A stretch of DNA of 64,000 nucleotides from Acetobacter nitrogenifigens DSM 23921 = NBRC 105050 (GTDB taxonomy: Bacteria > Pseudomonadota > Alphaproteobacteria > Acetobacterales > Acetobacteraceae), in the NCBI RefSeq assembly GCF_000429165.1, contig NZ_AUBI01000012.1, positions 1-64,000 on the forward strand, given 5' to 3'. The translations under genes and the position numbers were made by a program. Below, piece after piece: positions 1 to 8,293 of the stretch (positions are counted from its first letter, which is position 1; the number at the start of each line of letters is the position of its first letter). The notes beneath the pieces were generated by a model, which saw only the letters and a list, made by a program, of their open reading frames with translations, made no database searches and was not told where the DNA came from.

Positions 1-345
1 TCTTTCACCCTGACACCAGGTCAGGCCCATGAACTTCCCTCGGCCATGGCCCTCCTTGACGCATTGCCGCACGCCCCGCGCTACGTCGTCTGCGATCGGG
101 GCTATGCCTCGAACCAGTTTCGAGAGGCCTTATGGGACAGGGGTTCACGCCCGGTCATCCCGACAAAACGCAACGAACCGCAAGTAGCCTGCCCGAAATG
201 GGCCTATCGGCACCGACATCTGGTGGAAAACCTGTGGGCACGCCTCAAGGAGTGGAGAGCAGTCGCCACGCGGTATGAGAAAACCGCTACGTCCTTCATG
301 GCTGTCATCTGCATCGCTGCAACAGCAGATCATCTCAAGACCTAA
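1..345 (+). CDS. IS5-family transposase, C-terminal part (starts before window)
   Basis: The reading frame is open from base 1 to the stop at 343-345, so this is the 3' end of a transposase whose N-terminus lies outside the window. A DRGYAS motif carries the second acidic residue of a DDE transposase. About 60 residues later a segment of the HLVENLWARLKEWRAVATRY type supplies the catalytic Glu of IS5-type elements. The frame ends cleanly, so the 3' end of the element is probably intact and its right terminal repeat should lie within the first ~20 bases after the stop. Whether the element is complete cannot be judged from this window. Confidence 0.85.
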   Translation, partial: SFTLTPGQAHELPSAMALLDALPHAPRYVVCDRGYASNQFREALWDRGSRPVIPTKRNEPQVACPKWAYRHRHLVENLWARLKEWRAVATRYEKTATSFMAVICIAATADHLKT

Positions 346-710
346 CAGACCCTAGCGTCACAAAATATTCCACAAAAGAAAAATAAATACAAATTATTTA
401 TTTATCAAAAAATAATAAACAAAATTGTTATGTTTAATAAACCACATGAAATTTATATCAATTTAAATCGCATGCTCCAAATATTCACAGGAAGTAGCAA
501 ACTCTGACGATGCTGTTTTCTCATAACGGGCAACCAAATCAAAAACAGAAAATCCAATTGACGCCATACGCGCGATAAAGCTGTCTGGCGAATGCCTCGC
601 CCAAAAGCTGCAACCGCGATTACGATTGTGATCACCGGTTCAACTTGCATTTTACACTCCATAACGCGCATAGCGTTCGAGGTGTTCATAATTCAGGCAG
701 AAACCCGTCA
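346..710. other. Intergenic: IS right end followed by an AT-rich tract
   Basis: This gap holds the presumed right end of the insertion element (CAGACCCTAG just after the transposase stop). A strongly AT-rich stretch follows at about 356-480, quite unlike the surrounding sequence. The remainder (about 480-700) has ordinary composition. A minus-strand open frame at 453-689 shows no recognisable domain, signal peptide or ribosome site and was not accepted. No RNA gene was recognised. Confidence 0.4.
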
Positions 711-938
711 ATGAACAAAGATTCCGATTTTTTACCGGATGTCGGCTGGACCGAACAATCGCCCGAAGACGCGGAGGTCGATAGCAGAGCCGACGCCATA
801 GAACAGGCCGAGGGCATTGGCGAAGAACCTGCAGGAAACACGTCAGTTCTACGAACTCTCGTGCTTCCTGTTCTCTTGGGAGGTATTTTTCTTATTTTCG
901 CATTCTGGGCGGGCTTCGCCTGGTTGGGCATGTTGTAA
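711..938 (+). CDS. Small single-pass membrane protein, unknown function
   Basis: This 75-residue protein has an acidic N-terminal half (many Asp/Glu) and a C-terminal hydrophobic segment of about 22 residues (VLPVLLGGIFLIFAFWAGFAW), so it should be a tail-anchored or single-pass membrane protein with the acidic part probably cytoplasmic. The internal ATG at 711 was preferred to an earlier in-frame ATG at 645 because the acidic domain begins there and the upstream residues look non-coding. No family is recognised. It stands alone between the IS remnant and a minus-strand cassette, and the ribosome site is weak. Confidence 0.5.
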   Translation: MNKDSDFLPDVGWTEQSPEDAEVDSRADAIEQAEGIGEEPAGNTSVLRTLVLPVLLGGIFLIFAFWAGFAWLGML

Positions 939-990
939 TGGCTACCCGTGAAGCACGTCCGCACACCTCCCCTCTAATGCTAATACGTGA

Positions 991-1122
991 TCAGAGCCGC
1001 CCACTTCCGCCGTAGGGCCAGCGTCTTCTGGAGCGCCAGCGGAGGATCAGAATCATACCGATTTGCCCAAGCAAACCACCCACAAGCAGGCATGCTCCTG
1101 CGACAAGTCCGAGTTCAGACAC
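991..1122 (-). CDS. Tiny membrane protein coupled to the papain-like gene
   Basis: A 43-residue frame starts with GTG at 1120-1122, overlapping the final codons and stop of the upstream papain-like gene, as expected for translational coupling. It encodes one hydrophobic helix (ELGLVAGACLLVGGLLGQIG onward) followed by a basic Arg-rich tail, the charge pattern of an inner-membrane protein with a cytoplasmic C-terminus. It would be the fourth gene of the minus-strand cassette that starts at 3003. The small size, phage-like neighbourhood and single helix could fit a holin-like or accessory protein, but there is no sequence signature for that. Confidence 0.4.
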   Translation of the reverse strand: MSELGLVAGACLLVGGLLGQIGMILILRWRSRRRWPYGGSGRL

Positions 1123-1873
1123 TGGCAGCAGCCCGCATCTCGCTGACGAGGGCGTCGAGCATCTCGCCATTCGGTGAGACGCCATCAACGCACATCCAGT
1201 TCTGGCGAGAAACGAGCCCGTAAGCCTCGTCACAGAACTGCCGCATGAACGCGTGAGACATTCGTTTTTGTTCGCCCCATGTGTTCAGATAAAACCAATC
1301 CGCGTCGTAACCATGCAACCACACGCAATGCCCGCCCGCGATCGCATTGTTACGGTCGGGCGTGTAATCCCAATCCCCGCACCCGACGACACAAGCCCAT
1401 TCCGGAAGCGACAGTCCGATATAAAGACCGCCCAAAAATGCAATCGATCGCTGTGCGCCCGCGACATCCTGTGGATTCACGAACCCATAAGCCGTCAGAT
1501 AGTCCCGCGTCTGTCCTGGCCGCTCATATCCTTCGACACGCCAGCGTTCGAGCACGTCAACTTCCACAGCGCCCCGATCAGTTGAGGGAATATCAGGGTT
1601 AAATCCAGACTCTGCGCCATAATTGTCCATTACCTGAGATTCGCTCAGCAGAACCGGCGCCTGCGCCGCCCCGGTCCACGTACGGATCGCACTCGCGACG
1701 CCAACCTGCGTGCAGCACCCGTAGCGGTCATTCGCCCACATTGGCCACGATACGTCGTTGGCCCAGTTCGCGGACAGCGGCGGAACTGGCAGCGCCGCAG
1801 CGAGAGGCTCCGCCATGCGAAAGGTGCGCGGATCATGCCGCGCCGGAAGCTTACCCAGTTTTCTTGTGATCAT
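1115..1873 (-). CDS. Papain-like (C1-type) cysteine peptidase homologue
   Basis: This 252-residue protein has the order of a papain-fold catalytic site. Cys53/Cys54 in YGCCTQVG sit at the start of a helix, His182 is in AGGHCVWLHGY, and Asn197 is in LNTWGE, the counterpart of the papain NSWG motif. No signal peptide is visible, unlike its two upstream neighbours. Its start overlaps the stop of the preceding lipoprotein gene by 4 bp (ATGA), so it is translationally coupled, and a tiny membrane protein follows in overlap. Proteins of this kind occur on phages and accessory islands of proteobacteria. Enzyme activity is likely but the substrate is unknown. Confidence 0.65.
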   Translation of the reverse strand: MITRKLGKLPARHDPRTFRMAEPLAAALPVPPLSANWANDVSWPMWANDRYGCCTQVGVASAIRTWTGAAQAPVLLSESQVMDNYGAESGFNPDIPSTDRGAVEVDVLERWRVEGYERPGQTRDYLTAYGFVNPQDVAGAQRSIAFLGGLYIGLSLPEWACVVGCGDWDYTPDRNNAIAGGHCVWLHGYDADWFYLNTWGEQKRMSHAFMRQFCDEAYGLVSRQNWMCVDGVSPNGEMLDALVSEMRAAASV

Positions 1874-2343
1874 GGTTCATCTTCTTTTTGTGAAAGTATA
1901 GCGTCCGCATCATAATTTTTCGGCAGCGACGTTCGATCCGGATATTTCAGACAATCTCGCACGAGCGGCGCGCAGGCCGCGTGCGCACCAAACAGCAGCG
2001 ACGACGTGCCTACGTAATGCAGACTCGCGATCCGCCCCCCGCGAACGCGCGCTGTCATACGACATGACTCCTGCGCGCTCGCCGTTACAGACGGTTTCAG
2101 CAAATCACCGAGCAAAGGCACTGAGCCAGTTACGGACGGGGTCGTGATTGTCACCGGAGCGAAAATCAAAACCCAGTCGTCGCGCCCAACGCGCATCCGT
2201 TCCGCAGGCTGTCCGGCGCAGGAAACGAGATCTGGCAGGCTGACACCCACAAGGTCGCGCCTAGCCTGCCCCGGAAGCTCTGAACAGGATGAAAGAAAGA
2301 TAAAGAATGCGCTTGTCAGAGCGTATGTTCGGTTCCCGCCCAA
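1870..2343 (-). CDS. Putative lipoprotein, unknown function
   Basis: A TTG start at 2341-2343 gives a protein beginning with a short polar stretch, then a hydrophobic run ALTSAFFIFLSSC that ends in a plausible lipobox Cys, so the mature protein would be anchored to a membrane. A longer frame reaching 2436 exists, but it would bury the signal sequence under an Arg-rich leader. The mature part has no recognised domain. It lies between a Tat-type lipoprotein gene and the papain-like gene, which it overlaps by 4 bp. The start choice is tentative; the coding frame itself is well supported by the overlap. Confidence 0.5.
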   Translation of the reverse strand: MGGNRTYALTSAFFIFLSSCSELPGQARRDLVGVSLPDLVSCAGQPAERMRVGRDDWVLIFAPVTITTPSVTGSVPLLGDLLKPSVTASAQESCRMTARVRGGRIASLHYVGTSSLLFGAHAACAPLVRDCLKYPDRTSLPKNYDADAILSQKEDEP

Positions 2344-2451
2344 TCGACGCCGTCTACGCTCGACGCTTAAGCTCCCCGGGTGTAATGCTTCAGCATCCCG
2401 CACCTGGCTACTATCGCGAACTGCGCGGGCGGGCACGCTGTCAGCCCCAAC

Positions 2452-3003
2452 TTACAGTGCGACGCCAAGCACACGCAGCGCCTGCGGCTCGCTCATTGGC
2501 GTCGCGCCAGCGGAAGCTCCCGAGAGCAACGCGCGAAACAGCGCGATAACCGTCTCAAGCGCGTTCAGCGCCATCGTGGCGTCATTTCGCACCGTCGTTG
2601 ACAGAGCCGAACCGGCCCCCTGAATCGCGGCGTCGATGGAGCTCGCCACTGTCGAAAGGTCTGAGAACAGGCTGTCGACACGCGTTTTCCAGTTCGTGTC
2701 GTCGTAGGTAATCGTTACAGTCGCGCCTGCAGCCGAGCTAAACGCTGTCAACGCGGCGGCAAGGGCCGTTTCCCCGACCTCAATCGCCGGCAGATAGGGA
2801 GTCAACGACGCCACGCCGGCAGCGAGTCCCACAATCGTCGCCGCGCCGTTTAGGCCCGCCTGACCATAGGCCTGCAGCTTGGCCACATTCAGGGTAATCG
2901 CGGTAACGCCGCCGGTAGTCGTGACGGTGCAGGCCGCCGCAGTCAGCGCAGCTCCGACAAGCGCAGAATTGCGCAGAAACGAGCGGCGAGAAAAATTGGA
3001 CAC
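2452..3003 (-). CDS. Tat-signal lipoprotein, unknown function
   Basis: The GTG start at 3001-3003 is preceded at 6-7 nt by GGAGAG. It yields an N-terminus SRRSFLRNSALVGAALTAAAC, a twin-arginine signal (SRRSFL) that ends in a lipobox Cys at about position 25. The mature 158 residues are rich in Ala, Thr and Ser with little charge and look helical. No family was recognised. It is the first gene of a minus-strand cassette that continues with a lipoprotein, a papain-like peptidase and a tiny membrane protein, so the products may form one envelope-associated assembly. Longer in-frame starts up to 3135 lack a ribosome site. Confidence 0.6.
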   Translation of the reverse strand: MSNFSRRSFLRNSALVGAALTAAACTVTTTGGVTAITLNVAKLQAYGQAGLNGAATIVGLAAGVASLTPYLPAIEVGETALAAALTAFSSAAGATVTITYDDTNWKTRVDSLFSDLSTVASSIDAAIQGAGSALSTTVRNDATMALNALETVIALFRALLSGASAGATPMSEPQALRVLGVAL

Positions 3004-3211
3004 AGAATGCTCTCCACGAAGAAAGCCGCCCGAGGAGAGCGGCTTGGCCCGCGAGAGTATCTGTCTCGAAAGTCCACATTCGGCTGACGAGGCGTTCGGC
3101 GCAGTCTTATCCGCCAGAAGCGCGCCACCCGCCATGATCCAGATTGCCGCACGTTATGGGAGACGCGAAGGCGGCTCTGCGGAAACTGGACGGAGTCGGC
3201 CAGCGCGCCCG

Positions 3212-3679
3212 TTACGGCGTCGCGCGACGGAAGCGGATGATGCTGCGTGTGAGTTTATCGGGCATCCAGTTCGGCATCTTCCGCCACGGCGTCACCACAT
3301 CCGCATGATCCCGGCCATCCAGAACGACCTGACGCCGTTGCTCGGTGCCTACCCAGTCGGGAGTCCAGGCAGTCTCAACGCTGGTGATCCAGCAGTTACC
3401 CTCGATGCGATACCGTCCGATATAGGCCACGAGGGTCTTCATAAGCTGAGCCCGACCCGCGTCTGTGTTGGAGAACTCGCGCCCGCTTCCTTCCAGATTG
3501 AAGGCGACCCAACCGCTGTCGGTGAAGATGACGCGGCCGCGCGGTGAAGTCCCCATGGCGTCGATCGTGCGGAGAGTGTCCTTCTCTTCCACCTTGTAGG
3601 ACACAAGTTCCCACGTTCCGATCAGTCTGCTCCGAAGCTCTTCGCCTTCACACACCAGTTCATCACTCAAAATCGACAT
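3212..3679 (-). CDS. Lipocalin-like domain protein
   Basis: This 155-residue cytoplasmic protein contains the pattern of the lipocalin-like family (Lipocalin_5): RLIGTWELVSYKVE near residue 16, then GRVIFTDSGWVAF, YIGRYRIEGN and a C-terminal beta region ending RSIIRFRRATP. The ATG at 3677-3679 has GAGGTG five bases upstream. Family members are small beta-barrel proteins of mostly unknown ligand. The gene is divergent from a LysR regulator with a 189-bp shared promoter region, the usual arrangement for a LysR target, so its expression is probably controlled by that regulator. The true ligand or reaction cannot be told from sequence. Confidence 0.7.
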   Translation of the reverse strand: MSILSDELVCEGEELRSRLIGTWELVSYKVEEKDTLRTIDAMGTSPRGRVIFTDSGWVAFNLEGSGREFSNTDAGRAQLMKTLVAYIGRYRIEGNCWITSVETAWTPDWVGTEQRRQVVLDGRDHADVVTPWRKMPNWMPDKLTRSIIRFRRATP

Positions 3680-3868
3680 GGAATCACCTCGACACAGCCC
3701 GCTCCGGGCAGTCGTCGTCAACCGCACCGGAAGCTTCATCACAATCTGTTGTAGTAGGCCCTTTAATGCTCCCGTTGATTGCGCTCGAGTAGTGCTTTTT
3801 TGGGAAAAAAACTGTTTACAAAAATGCAAAAATAAACCCGAAATGCGCTTCAGGGAGAAGTGTCCATC
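3680..3868. promoter_or_regulatory. Divergent promoter region, lipocalin-like gene / LysR regulator
   Basis: This 189-bp spacer between two diverging genes should hold both promoters and the LysR-type binding site. It becomes AT-rich from about 3793 on. A mirror-like T6-GGG-A6 element lies at 3796-3810, and AGGGAGAA about ten bases before the LysR ATG acts as its ribosome site. No specific T-N11-A box could be assigned with confidence. Confidence 0.35.
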
Positions 3869-4786
3869 ATGGCGGATGACCAGACAGGGGATCTGCGGTT
3901 CTTCATATCGCTCATCGAAGCAGGGAGCCTGACCGCGGCCGCGCGCAGTCTCGGCAGTTCGCCCGCAGCCATATCGCGTCATCTCGCGCGGCTGGAAAAG
4001 CGTCTCGGCAGCACATTGGTGATCCGCAATACACGGCATTTTGCGCCGAGTGAAACCGGTCGGGTCTATTATGAAAACGCTCTGGGCATCGTTGCCGAGA
4101 TAGACCAGCTTGAAAGCGAAATTGCCGCCGCGGCGCACGCGCCAAGAGGCTCTTTGAACGTCGGCGCTCCCGTCGAAATCGGTCGCTATCAAATAGCTCC
4201 CTTCATCGAAGCATTCAGCCTGAAGCACCCCCAGATCAATATCAGCCTCGCCGTCGCCGCCGAAGGCCTCCACAATTTCAGCGACTGCCTGGACGTGATC
4301 CTGCGCCTCGGGATGCCAGACGAAGCCGGAGCAGTCGTCACGCGACTGGCCTCCACGACCCGCGTGCTGTGCGCATCTCCATCCTATCTCGCCCGTCGCG
4401 GAGTTCCCGCCTCCCCCAAAGACCTGCTCGACCACGATTGCCTCTGCCTTGTTCGCAACAAAACAATGACATTGTTAAACAAATGGGTAATAGGCGATGG
4501 GATGGATACTGACATAGTTTCTATAAAACCAAGACTTTCAACAACAAGCGCCGAAATACTTCACGACTGGATTTTATCCGGCCAAGGAATTGGCTACAAA
4601 CTTCTTTGTGATGTCCATAAAGATCTTGAAAATGGTCAACTCATACGCGTTCTGCCGAATATGAGAGGTGAGACCATTGACCTCTACGCTGTACAACCGA
4701 CAAGACAGCATGCGCGGGCCAGCGTTCAGGCTTTTTTGCGAGAACTCAAACCTTATATTCAAAATCTCGGTTTTTTCTATTTATAA
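3869..4786 (+). CDS. LysR-family transcriptional regulator
   Basis: This 305-residue protein has a typical LysR winged helix-turn-helix in the first ~60 residues (FFISLIEAGSLTAAARSLG, then AAISRHLARLEKRLG) and a periplasmic-binding-protein-like effector domain from about residue 90. The ATG at 3869 was preferred to an in-frame GTG nine bases earlier because an AGGGAGAA site is correctly placed for it. It diverges from the lipocalin-like gene and probably regulates it and itself. The last third of the gene (from about 4460) is more AT-rich than the first two thirds, which hints at a mosaic history. The inducer is unknown. Confidence 0.85.
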   Translation: MADDQTGDLRFFISLIEAGSLTAAARSLGSSPAAISRHLARLEKRLGSTLVIRNTRHFAPSETGRVYYENALGIVAEIDQLESEIAAAAHAPRGSLNVGAPVEIGRYQIAPFIEAFSLKHPQINISLAVAAEGLHNFSDCLDVILRLGMPDEAGAVVTRLASTTRVLCASPSYLARRGVPASPKDLLDHDCLCLVRNKTMTLLNKWVIGDGMDTDIVSIKPRLSTTSAEILHDWILSGQGIGYKLLCDVHKDLENGQLIRVLPNMRGETIDLYAVQPTRQHARASVQAFLRELKPYIQNLGFFYL

Positions 4787-5192
4787 CTGCGAGAAAATAA
4801 ATACAAATATATTTAATGGATTATATTTTTGTGTATTTGTAAATTTTATACGTTTATTAGTCACGTTGATGTCCAGAAACTCACATCGCTAACTGCCATT
4901 ACAGAACCCAGAAGAATCAGTCCCTCCAAATCACGACCAGATCTCGCTTGAGACCACAAAACATCCACACCCACCAATTCATCCGCAGCTACCATAAAGA
5001 CTACCCTGCCGACTTCAGGTGGTCGCGCTATCAAATAAATTTGTCACGGCCTTAAGAACGCTGTCCCGGCAATATGTCCGCGTCGACAATTTACTTGGAA
5101 ATGACGACGCGGAATTCAGAGTCCAAGCAACCCTCAGTGATAGCTGCCCCAATCTCAGAGGCAGCCAACAGGAGGCCTGCAACGTTCTCCCG
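4787..5192. other. Intergenic, AT-rich at its left end; nothing recognised
   Basis: 406 bases between the LysR stop and the RcnB-like stop. The first ~90 bases are very AT-rich and the rest has mixed composition. Short open frames on both strands near 5015-5206 have no family signature, no good ribosome site, and partly run opposite to the RcnB-like gene. No clear terminator hairpin or RNA gene was found. Confidence 0.35.
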
Positions 5193-5558
5193 TTACGGAT
5201 GCGCAAGTGCCCCAGCTACTACCGCGGTGATCACCCCGGTAGCAACTGCAGTCAGTAGGAATGAGTTCCCATCATGCACCCAGCGGTATCCGTAAGGCGG
5301 CGCATAAAGGCCAGGATAACCACGCCAGTCGTTTACCCACGGAGCGCCGCCATAATAGCGCATTCCAGAGCGCCACATTGGAGGACGCATAGGGGCTGGC
5401 GGAGGCGGACGGAACCGGCCCGGACCTCCGCCATGCCGCCAATGGTTGGGACCGGGGCCGCGGCCTGAACCATGCCAGCCACCCGGAGCGGGCTGAGCCT
5501 GAACCGGCAACGTTGCACACAACGCGACCAAAGCGACGACGGCAGCTATAGATCTCAC
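5193..5558 (-). CDS. RcnB-like exported protein
   Basis: This 121-residue protein starts at a GTG (5556-5558) with GGAGG five bases upstream. It has a signal peptide (SIAAVVALVALCATLPVQAQ), then a Gly/Pro/His/Trp/Arg-rich central region, then a C-terminal YRWVHDGNSFLLTAVATGVI segment. That last piece matches the conserved end of RcnB-type periplasmic proteins, where a similar W-x-G-x-x-hydrophobic-TG-I pattern occurs. RcnB in Escherichia coli takes part in nickel and cobalt homeostasis; many alphaproteobacterial relatives have no known role. The gene stands alone with no metal transporter beside it, so function is uncertain. Confidence 0.65.
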   Translation of the reverse strand: MRSIAAVVALVALCATLPVQAQPAPGGWHGSGRGPGPNHWRHGGGPGRFRPPPPAPMRPPMWRSGMRYYGGAPWVNDWRGYPGLYAPPYGYRWVHDGNSFLLTAVATGVITAVVAGALAHP

Positions 5559-5853
5559 GACGACCTCCACAAAATGACACAGACCCGCAGTAGCACAACA
5601 ATATGGAAAAACGCTGGCAGACGAATCTTGAGAGCAATTAAGCGGGTCAGCGTCCGCCAATCTGACTCTACGCCGCCAATCACACCCACGCGATCTGGTC
5701 AGTCATAGCTTTTAAATTCATACCGCATAACATATATACAGAGTTGCGCCCCATCCCAACCGGGCGCAACTTCCGCAAGCATCCCGTGAAAGCGCCGAGG
5801 ACTCCTGTGATGAGCCTCGACGCCTTCTGCGCATCCCACTGGCCTGATTGCCG

Positions 5854-6681
5854 CTAACTTCGGCCATCCAACAGGGAGCGATCAAGTTCCTTGTCCCTAC
5901 GAAGCTCAGAGTGCGGAAGACCCGGAAAGGGTGTTACTCCAACAACCCGCGCCAGCGCATCCAACCCGACAGCGTCGCATCCGTATGGTCCGACGTTGCG
6001 GCACACGATGACAGACACGGCGTGTCTTCCGGGCACATAGACGGCCTTCCAAATTGACGAAGGGATACGAACACGATCAGCGCCGACAACGCCGAGCGGT
6101 TCGCGAAAGGCCGGGCCGGTGACGACATAGGCCTCGCCGTCCCTCTTCACGATACGCCGCACGTTCCGCTCGATCTCGTTCCAATGCCCCGAATTCAGAA
6201 CGATCGCCTGAGGCACAATATTCGACAGGGCGAATGTTTCTTCCCGACCTGATCGCGTCGTGGCGTCTCCCGACGGCGCCATATGCCCCATGGACCAACC
6301 TGAACGTTTATAGGCGGATCGCGTCGATCGAACGGATCGCGGCAGTCTCATATCGTCATGAAAATGCCCTCGCCCCTTCAAATTTTCCGCCAGCAGCACG
6401 CCTGCTCCCGTAAGCCGCTCTGCGCTCCAAGCCGGTTCCCGATCTTCTGCGGAGTAACCGCTGACAAACTCCGCAGAGCAGAGAACAATCAGTTGCCGGT
6501 CAGATCGCGGAGGGACTCCCGCAACGAACTGCTCGGGGCACGCGGCGAAAACTGCCGCCGGGAACATAGCTGCAATAGCAGCTGCTAACGGCGCTGCCGC
6601 ACCAGGAAACCGCAGTAGAGTCGATTTTGACGTGCTGACGCACGCAAGTCGTAGAAGGCTCAGGATCACGTCTCGCCGCAC
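5854..6681 (-). CDS. Exported DNA/RNA non-specific endonuclease
   Basis: This 275-residue protein has an N-terminal hydrophobic export segment (about residues 27-47, ending in AVFAA). The beta-beta-alpha-metal nuclease core follows: GHMAPSGDA with catalytic His133, then FALSNIVPQ and LNSGHWNEIERNVR, where Asn163 and the Glu residues would bind metal, then AYVVTGPAF. The usual DRGH signature reads SMGH here, so the Asp and Arg before the Gly-His are replaced. The enzyme should degrade nucleic acid in the periplasm or outside the cell. It is a single gene with a DUF333 lipoprotein upstream on the same strand. Confidence 0.8.
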   Translation of the reverse strand: MRRDVILSLLRLACVSTSKSTLLRFPGAAAPLAAAIAAMFPAAVFAACPEQFVAGVPPRSDRQLIVLCSAEFVSGYSAEDREPAWSAERLTGAGVLLAENLKGRGHFHDDMRLPRSVRSTRSAYKRSGWSMGHMAPSGDATTRSGREETFALSNIVPQAIVLNSGHWNEIERNVRRIVKRDGEAYVVTGPAFREPLGVVGADRVRIPSSIWKAVYVPGRHAVSVIVCRNVGPYGCDAVGLDALARVVGVTPFPGLPHSELRRDKELDRSLLDGRS

Positions 6682-6740
6682 CGATGGTCTTTACAATTCA
6701 CCTACGAGAAAGAGTCCTTCTCGCGCCCCCCCCCAAAACA

Positions 6741-6968
6741 TCACGAACGCGAAGACCGAAACAGCGCCCATTCCTCGACGGTCCGACCATCCGGCAGGTG
6801 ACAATACCCTACCTGACCATCTCTCTCTTTTCTGATCTCCAGCCCTCCGCCTTGCTTCTGGCAATAGACCGATGCGGGATTCGCCATACCTACGGCTGAC
6901 GGCTGCTGCGTCGCACCACACCCCACGATACCGCATGCCATCATGGCGGCACAAAACAAACGCTTCAT
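6741..6968 (-). CDS. DUF333 small lipoprotein
   Basis: This 75-residue protein starts at 6968 with GGAAGGTG eight bases upstream. A short signal MKRLFCAAMMACGIVGC ends in a lipobox Cys at position 17. The mature part has the DUF333 signature: ANPASVYCQKQGG, then YCHLPDGRTVEEWALFR, with paired cysteines likely to form a disulfide. The family is common in Gram-negative bacteria as small envelope proteins and is sometimes labelled putative hemolysin, a name with weak support. It lies 59 bases upstream of the nuclease gene on the same strand and may be cotranscribed with it. Confidence 0.8.
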   Translation of the reverse strand: MKRLFCAAMMACGIVGCGATQQPSAVGMANPASVYCQKQGGGLEIRKERDGQVGYCHLPDGRTVEEWALFRSSRS

Positions 6969-7126
6969 GAAAGACACCTTCCAAAACAGAGAACGTTGAA
7001 GACACATTTCCGAAGGTAATGGAGGGTGACTCTTGATCGGTAACGTCAGCAAACCTCAGAAAAAGCTTAGCAAAACAATTTCAACAATCCTGCTCGTTTG
7101 CTGGCGCGCCATTCCAATTGCAAACG

Positions 7127-8293
7127 TCAGCCCGCCTCCTCCTGTTTATACGGGGAGAATTCACGCAGGGCCTCCGCCTCCCCAATCACCGCCATGCGCT
7201 CGTGATCAAGAAATTCGGCTACCGCATTTCGCAATCCCCGATTTTCAATCCAGTGCGCCGAATGCGTAAAACTTGGCACATAACCGCGCTGAATCTTGTG
7301 ATCACCCTGAGCGCCCGCCTCGACGCGCGAAATTCCGTTTTCTATGGCGAATTCTATTGCTCTGTAATAGCACAATTCAAAATGCAAAAACGGCCATTCG
7401 CCGACGCATCCCCAATTCCGCCCGTAAAGCGCGTCACGCCCCAGCAGGTTCAGCGCCCCGGCGACAGGCTTGCCGTTATGATCGGCGATCATAAGCACCA
7501 CGCGGTCGCCCAACCGGGCCGACAGCAAGGAGAAAAATTCGCGCGTCAAATACGCGCTGCCCCATTTTCTATCGATAGTCGATTGGTAGAACTCGAAAAA
7601 TGCATCCCATAGAGCTTCGGAAATGTCGCCGCCTCGAACCGCGCGAAACGTAAGGCCACACGCATTTGCATCCCGCCGCTCCCGCTTCAGAACCTTCCGT
7701 TTTCGCGACGCCAAACGTGAAAGGAAATCGTCGAAGCACGCGTAACCGTCATTATGCCAATGATACTGTACGCCTAACCGCTGCAGCCAACCGCGCTTGC
7801 CAAATGCGTCATAATCCTGCTCCGTGCAGAACGTCACGTGGCAAGACGAAAGCTCCAACTCTCTACATACCTGCGCAAGACCATCCGCCAACGCATCACG
7901 CGCGGACGATGCGCCCCCCGGAGCCACCAGATCAGGCCTAACCAGCAAACGCGGTCCCGGAACTGGAGAAAACGGCGACGCCACCTGCAGCTTGGGATAA
8001 TACGCTCCTCCGGCTGCCTCAAACGCACGGGCCCAACCATGGTCGAACACATATTCGCCGTATGAATGCGCCTTGAGATATGTCGGAGCCACCGCGACCA
8101 GACGCCCCTGTCCATCGTGCAGAGCCGCATGACGGGGCAGCCATCCAGTGCGCGGCGTCGCTGAACCGCTGTCTTCAATCGCCGACAGGAAAGCATGGCT
8201 GACGAAAGGATTATCGTCGCCCGCACAGGCGTCCCACGCCTCCGGAGAAAGCCCCCGAATAGAATCGTGAAGCGTGAGCGCCCACGCCGTCAT
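7127..8293 (-). CDS. FemAB-like / GNAT-fold acyltransferase (DUF482 type)
   Basis: This 388-residue cytoplasmic protein has the layout of the FemAB-like (peptidogalycan biosynthesis, former DUF482) family. An N-terminal GNAT-like half contains NPFVSHAFLSAIEDSG and YLKAHSYGEYVFDHGWA. A middle segment has SSCHVTFC. A second GNAT-like half carries YQSTIDRKWGSAYLTREFF, GRNWGC, LHFELCYYRAIEFAIE and the family-typical EAGAQGDHKIQRGYVP. Relatives are thought to transfer aminoacyl or acyl groups, but the substrate is not settled. The start overlaps the RidA stop (TGATG), so the pair is translationally coupled at the distal end of the histidine gene string. Confidence 0.85.
   Translation of the reverse strand: MTAWALTLHDSIRGLSPEAWDACAGDDNPFVSHAFLSAIEDSGSATPRTGWLPRHAALHDGQGRLVAVAPTYLKAHSYGEYVFDHGWARAFEAAGGAYYPKLQVASPFSPVPGPRLLVRPDLVAPGGASSARDALADGLAQVCRELELSSCHVTFCTEQDYDAFGKRGWLQRLGVQYHWHNDGYACFDDFLSRLASRKRKVLKRERRDANACGLTFRAVRGGDISEALWDAFFEFYQSTIDRKWGSAYLTREFFSLLSARLGDRVVLMIADHNGKPVAGALNLLGRDALYGRNWGCVGEWPFLHFELCYYRAIEFAIENGISRVEAGAQGDHKIQRGYVPSFTHSAHWIENRGLRNAVAEFLDHERMAVIGEAEALREFSPYKQEEAG

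Noticed and set aside
453-689. Minus-strand open frame of 78 codons near the IS end
   Set aside because: No family match by eye, no ribosome site, atypical residue order, and it overlaps the start region of the small membrane protein gene on the other strand.
5015-5295. Several short frames on both strands between the LysR and RcnB-like genes
   Set aside because: They lack conserved motifs and ribosome sites and partly run opposite to the better-supported RcnB-like gene.
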